Assembly: GCA_030562195.1 (NCBI GenBank)
Contig: JAUJPP010000012.1
Span: forward strand, 2,356,001-2,420,000
Direction of reading: 5' to 3'
From: Nipponacmea schrenckii
Lineage: Eukaryota > Mollusca > Gastropoda > Lottiidae
Length of the DNA stretch: 64,000 nt
The notes under the pieces are model-generated. The model made no database searches. It was not told the DNA's origin and saw nothing but the letters and a program-made list of their open reading frames with translations. This document shows positions 22,104 through 34,800 of the stretch, piece by piece. A program made the translations under genes and the position numbers. Each line of letters opens with the position of its first letter. Position 1 is the first letter of the stretch.

Positions 22104-22638
22104 GACCTTCAAAAGCTTACTACACAATAATACATATAAGTAAATAATTTCTATTGATCACAGGTTTGCTTTTTTTTTTTTTAACTTGGTTCAAAACCAT
22201 ACCAACATATATAAGCTTCTAACAATAGAGTACAAAAATATTAATATAAAATATATTAAGCTATAAAAGAGTTGGCACTTCTAAAGCAGACCTCAATACA
22301 TTAAATTTTTCTATCAGTGTATATATAGTACATTATTACACGCCTAATAATTATATAATTATACAGTCTGGGCATTCTAAAGATTTGGAAAAATACAAGT
22401 TTGTCTAAAGACTCTCTCTTATTAACTACTTACGAAGGGAATGCCCACCAATTCACCTGCAAATCATAATCAGATTAAAAAGTTCATTAAAGACTGCAAA
22501 GATTCGCATATTTTCTTAATCATTAAAACACCTCCATTTTGGACTGATTTAAGTATTGGCTGCCTAATAATCATATATAAACCAATGAAAATAAAGGAAC
22601 CTATCATTTAATCAGAACCACATGATGAAGATATTTTA

Positions 22639-22741
22639 GTAGAAGCACGCTTACTTAATAAAGTTACACAACACGCATTTGAACACAGTTTACATGTTCA
22701 AATGCGTGTTTGGTAACCTTATTAAGTAAGCCTGCTTCTAC
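22639..22741. repeat. Long hairpin in STAT 3' UTR
   Basis: The left arm GTAGAAGC...CTTACTTAATAA...ACACGCATTTGAACA pairs with the right arm TGTTCAAATGCGTGT...TTATTAAGTAAG...GCTTCTAC across a loop of about 9 nt, with few mismatches. It could be a small foldback MITE or a structured 3' UTR element. Confidence 0.75.
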
Positions 22742-23063
22742 TTATACTTGATCGAGAATATAATTATACAGATATAGACTTAGTGAATAGACTAAGTGAA
22801 TAGACTTAGTTAATAGACTTAACTGGTAAATACAGCCAAATAAAGAAAGTTAATACAGTAATATGTGAAGGAGTTCAAATAGATTGAAATGATCTTTACA
22901 AATACCAAATAATAACAAAACAAATAGCCCACTTAATAGATACTAATCACTTGTAATTTGTATATCAGCTACACAACTTGTATAGATGACTTTCTTAAAT
23001 ATAATTATAACAATAAAATCTCCTTTTCAGAATTATCATCTCAAATAATTCAGACAATCATGT

Positions 23064-25811
23064 TCAAAAGTCGTCAATGTGATCAGGTCCACTTAGGTTC
23101 ATAAACTCTTGAGCAGTTGTTGGAATGCCGTCAGTTACTGAGCTCCAAGTTGTTTCAAATGGTGTTTGAAATTGAGAATCAAATTCCATTTGGGTAGGTG
23201 TATTGTCTGGGCTTTGTATCGCTCTGTTTACTGGACCTATCAAGGTATTGTCAACTTGACCAATAGCCTGTTGATTAAGAGGTCCAAAATGAGCATATAT
23301 CCATGCTACCTATTATAGTACCATCTGGTAAAAGCATGGTATTTTGAAATTCACTTGTAGCAGTTGATGATACAGGAGTAAATGTATTACGGAATGATGA
23401 AGTACTGGCACCACTGTGTGTGAAATTGTTTAAACCTAGTAGATTATCAACAGCATTAGGTGGTAATGTTATTCCATCCTAAATTTAAAAAAAATAAGCC
23501 CACAATTATTATGGCAGCCTAATCATCTGTGAGGTTAAGTTATCTTTTATTGAAAATTTTTTCTTACTTTCAATAGTTTTCATCTTTGGGTGATTATGAA
23601 CACTCATACCGAGTTTCAACAAAATAAAGCTCTCTATTATCTCCACGATAATTTAACAAGATTTAAAAAACAAGGGCAATAACTCAAAACATTTATTCGA
23701 TGTTTCAATTGGATTGACTTTCAATTGGGTTCGTCCTTGGGTTATTACAAAAAGTCAAACAATTTTCTACTAGAAACCAGCTCTTCATATGTCTACAAAG
23801 AATTCAAGAACAAGGGAAATAACTGATTTTTTAAATGCTTTACCCTTGGGTTATTACAAACACTCACACCAAGTTTCGTCCAAATCTATCAAGAAACCAG
23901 CTCTCTTTTGTGTCTGACTGATGGACAGACAGATTCATATTTCAAATTTGGTGAGCTTAGCAATCACTATCAATAGTAGTGTTAACATCTAAGCCTTCTT
24001 TCTCCGGTGCTTTCATAATTCCCTGGCTTATCACGACAGTTATGTAATGAGTATGTTATTTTTCTTTTAGTCTAGTTTTAAGGTCATTTCCCATTGTAAA
24101 ATATTCATGAAGAGGAGAAACCATAATAGATAGAAAATGAAACTAAATATCTTGTTGGTTTTAAATGATACGTTCAATAAGCAGTAAATTAAACAAGCGG
24201 TTGCCTAGCAAGATACACCCACATTAAGATTTAATATTCTGTTTTAACACTCTTAACATTATTTAGGTCTCATCAATATAAATGTTCACAGCAAATTTCA
24301 TTCAAATCAGGTGAAACTTAGTCTCTATTGCATTTGCTAGCTAATTTCATATGTTTGGTCTAAGTCAAGGGCAATAACTCAAATATAGTTCATCGAAAAA
24401 ATAGTCAATATTAAACTTGTTCAAGATCAAATCTTATTCAAATCAGATGAAAACTGTATTGTCTATTGCAATCACAAACAAATTTTGCCACGTTTTGACT
24501 AAGTCAAGTGCAATAACTCAAAAACAAGTTCATCGAAAAATCGTCAATTTTGAACTTGACCAAGATCTCATCAACTTCAATGATCACACCAAATTTCATT
24601 CAAATCAGATGAAAACTGTAGTGTCTATTGCAACGCGTTATGACTAAGTCAAGAGCAATAACTCAAAAACCGTTCACTATTAAACTTATCAAACATCTCA
24701 ATATAAATGTTTACAATAATTTAATTCCAATCAAATGAAAACTGTTGTCTCTATCGTGTTCACAAGTCTATTTATGTGTTTTGACTAGTTAAGGGCAATA
24801 CCTCGAAAAACGTTCATTCCAAGTCCAATGGAAATTTTTAATCTTTATCACGTTCATAAGTCAATTTTGACGCGTTTTGACTAATTCAAGGGCAATAACT
24901 CAGAAACCATTTAATTGAAAAATCTTCAACTTCGAACTTGTCCGAGATCTCATTAATATAAATGAACACAGCAAGTTTCATTCAAACCTTTTGAAAACTG
25001 TAGTCTATATCGCGTTCACAGGCCAATTTTGACGTGTATTAACTAAGTCAAGTGCAATATCTAAACACCATTCATGGAAAAATCACCAATTTCAAACTTG
25101 TCAGAGATGTCATCAATATAAATATCACAGCAAGATTCATTCAAATCCTATGAAAACTGTAGTCTCTATCTCGTTCACAAGCAATTCTGGACGTACGGAT
25201 AAGGGTGTCTACAATATACGACCACATTATAATGTGGGTGAATAAAAATCAATATTTGTTATAAAGCTCACCATTAAGGAATTTTCAGACTGCTGAATTG
25301 GGCTATTTGGTGTTTCTGGTGAATATACACTAGAATTCATACTGTCCTGTCTCAGTTTAGGTTTCTTTCTTGTTATTTCTTCACTTACACTATCATCATC
25401 ACCATCATCATTATCATTATCATCATCATCATCATCATCATTATCATCCAACTCCATTTTACTGTGAAACATTGATAATAAAGGATATTTTCCAGGACTT
25501 CTTTTAATTTCTTATTCAGAATGTTGAGTATTTTTTGCTGTGGGCCTACTGAGAATTGGCTTTATTCCAAACCCAATTTAAAATATATTACTGTACATGT
25601 AACTGAATCATATATACACATAAGTCAGCTCTGGTGGGTTACAAAATTTCCTATGACTATTTTCAATCATGGAATTCTATGGAAATTTAACTAACCAACT
25701 GTTCTGTCGAGTCTCATCTCAACTCTTGATAAATTATAATACTTACTCACCTCAACATTAATAAAGTTTGTTCATTCCAGTTAGGATATTTTGTACATTG
25801 TGCTTCAGTAT
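23064..25811 (-). CDS. STAT: STAT tail and transactivation exons
   Basis: Exon 25751-25811 encodes AQCTKYPNWNEQTLL. Exon 25272-25461 encodes an Asp-rich tract of about 20 residues, then a basic RKKPKLRQDS that could be a nuclear signal, then SSVYSPETPNSP. The last exon runs from 23478 as DGITLPPNAVDNLLGLNNF to MLLPDGTIIG, then ten codons to TAA at 23275. One base out of that frame, an open reading from WIYAHFGPLNQQ to FMNLSGPDHIDDF ends at TGA 23064-23066. The latter looks like a real acidic transactivation end. No canonical GY[IV]K phosphotyrosine site is present. Confidence 0.7.
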
Positions 25812-28800
25812 CTAAATAACAATAATTTATTAAGAATAAAATCATACAAATAAAAAAATATATGACAACCAAAAATTATTGAAGCCAAACAAGAGTTTTG
25901 AAGTTGATTGCATCACAGGTTATGTTTTTTTTTCAAGAATAAAGTTTAGACATATGCCCACCAGCAGCTTTGATTGCAAGTACAAATCATTGTTCGTTGT
26001 CCATTCACATTTAATTCATGTCTTTTCTATAGAGAATTTTAAGCAGACAAAATAAAAATCAAAAGAATCCCTAAATAACTGTTGTAGAGTGAGCAAAGTT
26101 GCACTATGAAAAAGCGAACATAAGTTGGACACAATATTTCAGTGAAAACTTATCAGATCATTATGAAAATCAATAGGGATCATCTACATAATGACTTTAA
26201 CCTACACAATCAAAATCAAACTAGAAATGTGAACAGTAGCCTACTGAGAGTGGCAAACAACCCCTAGCCTTTTGAATTTTTAAACACTCAAAACAATTTT
26301 TTTAACAACCATTATAAGCGTATAGACAGCTTAGGTCAAGTAAATTTTACTTGAAAATTATTAAGTTAATTGAAGGTCAAGGTCACTTGATATATGCTTT
26401 TTGAATTTAAAAAAAAAACTAAAACGGATACAAAAACATTGTTGTCGACCATTATAGGTTTATGTATGGATTGCTAATGTCAAGAACATTCTACTTGTAA
26501 AAATTCAGGGTCATTGAAGGTCAAGGTCATTTGATATAGCCTTTTAATTTTTTTTTAAAAATCAATCCGGCTTAAAAAAAAATTAAATTTGAAAATGAAA
26601 ATTCTGTTCCCAACAAATTTTAGAAAAAGTAACAAGGTTTCAAAAAAACACCAAAATCGTACAAATCGGAGAAAAATTAGCTGACTTATTAAAATTTTTC
26701 TAAATGTCATTGTTCTGTGATAACACATAAAGTTTCACTTCCGGTTAAAATTTTTTCCTCTAATTGGGTTCTAATTATGCCTGATAGTTTATATGTATAG
26801 CTTTTGTACTCATTTCTTACATACACCGGAGGTTGGGTCACCCAACGTGGTTCTGAAAAACCGGAAGTTCTCACGCAAAAACCGGAAGTGGTATAAATTT
26901 TTTTATGATGTCTTTTTATTTCTATAGGCGACTTCTCTATATTCTGTAATTTTCAAAGAGATCGGATAATTAGCAACAAAGTTATGCAATTATTCAATTA
27001 TTATTATGCAATTTCTCACTTCCGATGTATGAAAATTTTAGTTATAAATATTCATTTTCTATTCCAGTACGTATCTTATCGCATTTTTCAAACCAAATTT
27101 CAATACCATTTTCGAGTTCAGCTACGGAGCTTCCGAAAGAAAAAAAAAAAGATAGCTTACAAGGCAAGGTAATATACGCCCACTGGCAGCATTGAATTTG
27201 AAAAATAAATAGAGCAATAACTTAAAAAACATTCACTGAATTAATATTGAAGTATATAAATATATATATATAAATATGGAAGGGCAAAAACTCAAAAACT
27301 GTTCATGGAAAATTGTCAATATTAAAACTTGACCACCATCTTATCTATTTCAAAACCATTTGTTAAAAAAGGTCTAATGTCTTATCAATTCTGATGCTTA
27401 CACCAAGTTCCATCAAAAACCTTTGAAAATTAAAGCTTCTTATTGCAACCACAATAGAATTTTGACGCAATTTTACTAAGTCAAGGGCAATCACTTAAAA
27501 CAATTCATTGAAAACTGTCAAATTCAAACTTGATTGAGGCCTAATCAATTCCAATGCTCACACCAAGTTTCATCAACATCCTCTGAAAATTGGAGGATTT
27601 ATTGCATCGAAACAAAAATTTTGACAAGATTTTTCTAAGTGAAGGGCTATAACTCAAAAAACGTTCATGCGATAATTTCCATTTTCGAACTTGACTGAGA
27701 TATCATCAATATATACATCTATACCAAGTTTCATTAAGATCGGATAAAAACTGTAGCTTCTATTGTGGATACAACCTGAATTTGACGCGTTTTTACTAAT
27801 TCAAGGGCAATAACTCAAAAACCGTTTATGGGATAATTTCCATTTTCGAACTTGACTGAGATATCATCAATATATACATGTATACCAAGTTTCATTAAGA
27901 TCGGATAAAAACTGTAGCTTCTATTGTGGATGCAACCCAAATTTGACACGTTTTTACTAAGTCAAGGGCAATAACTCAAAAACCGCTCATGCGATTATTT
28001 CTTTTTTCGAACTTGACCGAGATATCATCAATATATACATGTAGACCAAGTTTCATTAAGATCGGATAAAAACTGTAGCCTCTATTGTGGATACAACCCA
28101 AATTTGACACGTTTTTACTAAGTCAAGGGCAATAACTCAAAAACCGCTCATGCATTATTTCATTTTCGAACTTGACCGAGATATCATCAATATATACATG
28201 TATACCAAGTTTCATTAAGATCGGATAAAAACTGTAGCCTCTATTGTGGATGCAACCCAAATTTGACGCGTTTTTAATAGGCAAAGGCAATAACTAAAAA
28301 ACCGCTCATGCGATTATTTCTATTTTCGAACTTGACCGAGATATCATCAATACATACATGTATACCAAATTTCATTAAGATCGGATAAAAACTGTAGCCT
28401 CTATTGTGGATGCAACCCAAATTTGACACGTTTTTACTAAGTCAAGGGCAATAACTCAAAAACCGTTCATGCGATAATTTCCATTTTCAAACTTGACCGA
28501 GATGTCATCAATATATACATGTATACCAAGTTTCATTAAGATCAGATAAAAACTGTAGACTCTATTGTGGATACAAACCAAATTTGATGCGTTTTTACTA
28601 AGTCAAGTGCAATAACTCAAAAACCGTTCATGCGATAATTTCCATTTTCGAACTTGAGATATCATCAATATATACATGTATACCAAGTTTCATTAAGATC
28701 GGATAAAAACTGTAGCCTCTTTCGAGGATACAACAAATGTGGATGGACGGACGTACCGACGGACCGATGGACGGACGACGGACGGACGGGCGTATAAAAA

Positions 28801-31800
28801 TTCAATCGGGCATTAAAAAAATTTAAATTTGAAAATCAAAATTCTGTTCCCAACAAGTTTTAGATAAAGTAACAAGGTTTCGAAAACACACCAAAATCGG
28901 ACAAATCGGATAAAAATTAGCGGACTTATTAAAATTTTGCTGAATGTTACCGTTCTGTGATGACACATAAAGTATCACTTCTGGTTTGGATTTTTTATTC
29001 TAAAAGGGTTCTAGTTATGCCTGATAGTATATATGTATAGCTTTTGTACTGATTTCTTACATACACCGGAAGTTAGGTGACCCAACGTGGTTCTAAAAAA
29101 ACGGAAGTTCTCACGAAGAACCGGAAGTGATAGAAATTTTTTTATGATGCGGTTTTATTTCTATAGGCGACTTCTCTATATTCTGTAATTTTCAAAGAGA
29201 TCGGATAATTAGCAACAAAGTTATGCAATTATGCATATTATTATTATACAATTACTAACTACTGATGCGTAAAAATTTTAGTTTTATATATTCATTTTCT
29301 ATTCCAGTACGTATCTTATCGTATTTTTCAAACCATATTTCTAGTTGCTACTTCCCGAAAAAAAAAAAAAGTCTAATGAAAACAAAGACTCCAAAAATCC
29401 ATACAGGACTGTTGCCTGTATAGTGAGTCAGCAAATGGAGAAAAAAAAAAATGCTAAGTCAGACACCATAAATCAGAGAAAAATCACCAGATTATAATGA
29501 AAATCGATAAGGGACCAAGTTCATAATGACACTGACCGACAAAATAAAAATCAAAAGAATCCATAAAGAATTTTAGCCTGTAGAGTGATCATGAGTTGCA
29601 CCCCTCTATGGCTAAGGGAGTGAAAAAGGCTAAGTCAGACACTATATTTCAGTGATCTATTAGAGTGAGCACAAACAAATGTGAACAGACCACCAGTCCG
29701 TCGGGCTGATTACATTATACGCCCCAAATAAATTTGTGGGTGTATAAAAATGATCAAACACAAGGATCATCAGAAATTAACAGAAAACCTGGATGATTAC
29801 GCTGAGGATAAAAAAAAATTGTGTTACCTTTTTTCTCAGTTTTTTTATGGTGATACAGAGTTTTAAAATCATTGATAGTAGTTTGTGAACCGTATAATTT
29901 CTTTAGTAATTGTCTGCCTTTTTCTTCATTTTGTATTCCACTCAATACAGCATACAGTGAATATTTCTTAAAGTAGGAATCCACTGTAAGAGGTCTACTT
30001 AATATTGGTTTAGATCCTGAACAAAAAAGGTACAAGGGATAAGATTGACTGTGAATAAGTATATCAAACTACCTTCTAGAAATAGGTGCTCACTGCATAC
30101 TAATTTCATAGTTATCTAGTCACTCACGTTTAAAGTGAAAGTACAGAATTTGATATAAATACCTGCACCACGAGAAAATGCTGCTACTAAAGCTCCAGTC
30201 AGGTTTCTATTCTGTCCATCACCAACAACCATACTTTCAGAGAATCGTAATAAAAATACTCCATCAGGTTCATCATACAATAACTCATCAGTTTGCTGTC
30301 TTGATACAAATCCATGTATAACTCTATAATGTAAGGGTTAAGAGTGATAGAAGTAGTCCTACTATTACCTATTACTCTATGCGAACTTCATCAAGGACTT
30401 GACAAAATATCTATATTTATATGAATGTAGCTGTTATAAAATGTCTATGTTGACACTTTAAATATAGTGTTATTGTATAAAATTTGTCGTCTGAATTCAT
30501 GCCTTATCTTAGGATGACCGATAACTTGAAATCTTAGCCTTTGTTCATCAGTGGACTGACCTGGTGTGAAAATAAAACAACAGAATCCCTCCATAATCTA
30601 ATATATCCATAAAACTAGAGTAATAATTCATTAAAAATAAGTAATTCTGAAACTCGTTTTGCATTAATTACTTAGTTTAATGGACATCTAATATAGGGTT
30701 AAATTCTGTATGTGCTTTATAACAGGTGGTATTCCTTCATTTTTAAGTTAGAAAACGAATTACCCATCTTGCCATGGTTCTAAGAGGAAAAATTCAATTA
30801 AATTCAAAATTGACTGTAACCATCTCCAGAATGCAATTGTTTTATCCTCTTTTGATTTCTGTAAATGAACCAAAATGAAATTTTCAAAAAGTTACTTTCT
30901 AGATAAATGAAATCAAATTTATTTCAATAGAAACAAACAAAGTGTGTATCCATTATGCTGATGTTTCAGACATATTTTATAAGGGCAGTCAGTTCTAAAT
31001 AAAGATTGAACTTTAGAAAATTGAAAAGTAAAATTGACTAAAAAGGAGTGGGACATCAGTATGCAGCAAATTTTTCAGTATTAAGACTCTTGACACATAT
31101 ATTATATTCTAGTAGTAATAAACTCAAACCTACATGAGCGCCTTCAAACTCTTCATACTTAACTTCATTTCTAATTGCATTCTCTGAAACATTAAGATAA
31201 AAATATTGATAAATTTATACTAATAACATAACAAGTGGTTGCCTAGAAAGATAGGCCCTCCTTAAAGTAAATCCAGTGAAAACTGTAGTCTCTCCATCGC
31301 ATTAAGACTAAGTCAAAGGCATTCTTCGCAAAATGTCATAATCAAAATTGATCTCATCAAATGACTAAGTCAAGGGCAATAACTCAAAAAATGTTCATCG
31401 AAAAAACCATCCATATCAAACATGTCCAAGATCAAATCAATATAAATGATCACACCAGATTTCATTAAAATTAGATTAAAAATATAGTCTCTATCGCTTT
31501 CACAAGACAATTCAGCCCTTTGAAAATCAAAATTATCAAAAAAATATTAACATGAATTATTGCCCTTGTTCTTAAAACCAGGCACAATTCTTTATAGATT
31601 TAGAAGAAATTTTAGTTTATTATCACCCTAGGAAGAACTGTATTGAAAATCAAATCTGGAAAATTTTAAAGAATATTAGTAACAAAAAAAACTAATTCTT
31701 ATGGATTAGAATTACCAACTTTATTTGAGCAACATTTTAACCAGCATTTTCTGTTTTTTATCAAGCAGTTCATTTATTCATTGCTTGATAAAGATCAGAA

Positions 31801-34800
31801 TATGCTGGTTGAAATGTCGCTCAAATAAAGTTGGTGATTTGTAATCCATAAGAATTAGTTACTCAATGCCATTAAAAGATTATAAAATATTGCACATTTA
31901 TCACACCAGAAAAATAAGTATATGATTGAAGATTGAATATTTCATTGTTTCTGTACTGTTAAGACCCTAAGGGAATTCATTGTTTCCCCCAAGGTAGAAT
32001 ATCGTTACTGGTGCAACTAAGTTTTACATTCACATAGACGAATAAAAGGATAGGTTAACTGGATTGAGAATTGAGACAGTGATAAATGTTTAAAGAGTAT
32101 TTAGCAGAATTTCAACTATTGAATTTTTAATACCTTCACATTGTTTCTTAAAAAACACAAAGAAGACACCTCCTCAAAGTCCTTCTTTCGTGTACAAATT
32201 CTGTGATTTTTCAAAAGTTGTGATTAGGGTAACTAATGATACCCATCAAACAAAATATTTCACCAAAATATTCTCTTATAAAGCACATTACATATTGGAC
32301 AATGGACAAATACAAATTAGCATTAATTGACTCAAAACACCATTATGGATCCGTATTTATAGTGTTAGGTGTCTTGGATAGTGTGGGTAGCAACAGGTTA
32401 TGAACTATGACCTTTTTTGATTTTCACTTTGAAGAGCGCTAACCTTTGACCTTCGTCATTATATTGCAGATTATACATGTGAAAGCCAAGGGCTTTACGG
32501 AAAATAATGGACAGTAGCAAAGTAGCATTAATTGACTCAGAACACCGCTAATTTTGACAAACCTTCATCAATTGTAAGACTTACTGAATAATTTAGCAAG
32601 TAGAAAGTTAATTTCATCCTCTCTTAATGAACGACCATTTAGATATTTAAAACAGGCTTGTATCATCTCTGTAAATTTTTCTCTAGGTATAGATACAGGG
32701 AAACTCGGTAAAAGGTACTGAAAAAATATAACTTAAATATACATTTTTGAATTAATCAACACAAGCAAGGTAAAAACATTTTTTTAAATGATAAACTGAA
32801 TCATTTGAATCTAAAAATATTTATTTTAAAATTCAATCCATCAAATACTTAGCAGTAAAAGCTTTGTTTCTCACAAGACAGTGCTTGGATATTTTGGCCG
32901 TCTTTTCTTATGGTATTGTCAATGATTAGTCATACATGTAGTTCCCTGTTTGACCATGGTTGATATAAAGCTAGACAGGTATGGGGTAAGGTATACTATA
33001 TTAAGAAAAAAAAAATCAGACTTCACAGAAAGTGGTTATAAGAGTGATTCATACTTACAGGGTTGGTATTATAGCAATACCATAACAAAGCTCCATGTGC
33101 TTGATTAGCTTGATTACTACCAGTTATTATTGCCATTGGTAAAGACATAGTCTGTAAATATCAATTCATATATAATACGTACATGAAATAAACATGTTTA
33201 CACATCCTGTCAAAAAATGCCATTTTTCAAGTGGCACTAATACATCTAATATAACTTAAAGCAGGTGAAACAAGTATAGCATTCATAATAATATATCAAT
33301 AGTACAATATCCTCCCAGAACACCGTACAGTATATAACCTGGTTTGTTCCACATTATTCTGTACAGTCAAATTTACATAGTTATACTACATATTACATAC
33401 TTTACCTTTAGTTCTATGGTAATGTTTGGATTTTGAAGTGACAAATCTGTTTCAAAAACAATACGATATCTTTCTATAGTAACTTGTTCTGATTTGTTTG
33501 TTTTTTCAGGTCTTTCAAATTTGATTATTTTCTGTTTTTTGAACTCAGCTATTCCATCTTTATCAACTGAAACTTGAGCAACACTTAAATCTCCACTGAC
33601 TCGTCCATTGCATGATTGATTCGCTTCATAATACAGTTTAGCTTTGACTGGTTTCATCACTGTAGATATACATTCTAATCCTCGGCCACACAATACTCTG
33701 AAATAAACACAATTAATAAATGTTTTGGGGTCAACATTCTTCTTAGTAGCCTCTAATCCAGTCAAAGTGTCTGACTATTATTTTTATTTTACATTCTGGA
33801 TAACCAAAAAACATAAATTAGAAATATAGTAGGGTAAAGTTTAACTGTATTGATATATCTTTAAATATTTACACAGAATTAAGGCAGATTGGCAGATCTA
33901 ATATTGAAGATAACATGGCCTCAAGCAACAGACAAAACAATTATCATTAAATTATAAGGTTTCAATGACATATTTCTTGAATGAATTGACTTACGTGACT
34001 GAAACATTAAATTCAGGCCCACATTTATTAGATTTGACTTCTTTATCTTTAGCACTAAAAAAACACAAACTCTATTTACAAACATGGTCTGATAAAAATA
34101 CAAATCCATATATTTGTTTCAATTTTATTTTATGTGTTACTAAACATACCATCAATGATCTCAGGACAGTCTCCTTTCAATTTTAATCATGTTCTGTTAC
34201 ATTTATTATATGCTTACAGTGCCAAAAAATTCAATGTGATAGTCTAGAATTCATCTCAAAGAGGAAAAAAGTCTCTTACTGAAAAAAGCATTCCATTACA
34301 ATTTCTAAACCAAGATGAAAACTGTATAGTCCCTAAGTACATTCCATAGAAATATTGAAATATTTTTAAAAATATCACTGCTTTTGAACTTAAGATTTTT
34401 TAAGTCACATTTTTAAGACTTACCCTCCTTCACCTTTCCCTTTTCCTTTCTTACTTCTGTAATAAAAACATTTTATATATTATATAATAAGCTAACTGGG
34501 TTGCTCATTATAATCTAAAATACTCTTCGACTGTGTTATCAATATATTATCTAACATACTGTCTGACTGGGTTGTTAAATATATAATCTAATATACTGTC
34601 TGACTGCGTTGCTCATTATAATCTAACATACTGTGTGACTGTGTTATCAATATATTATCTAACATACTGTCTGACTGGGTTGTTAAATATATTATCTAAC
34701 ACACTGTCTGACTTGGTTGCTCATAATAAGCTAAAATACTAACTGACTGTGTTATCAATATATTATCTAACATACTGTCTGACTGGGTTGTTAAATATAT

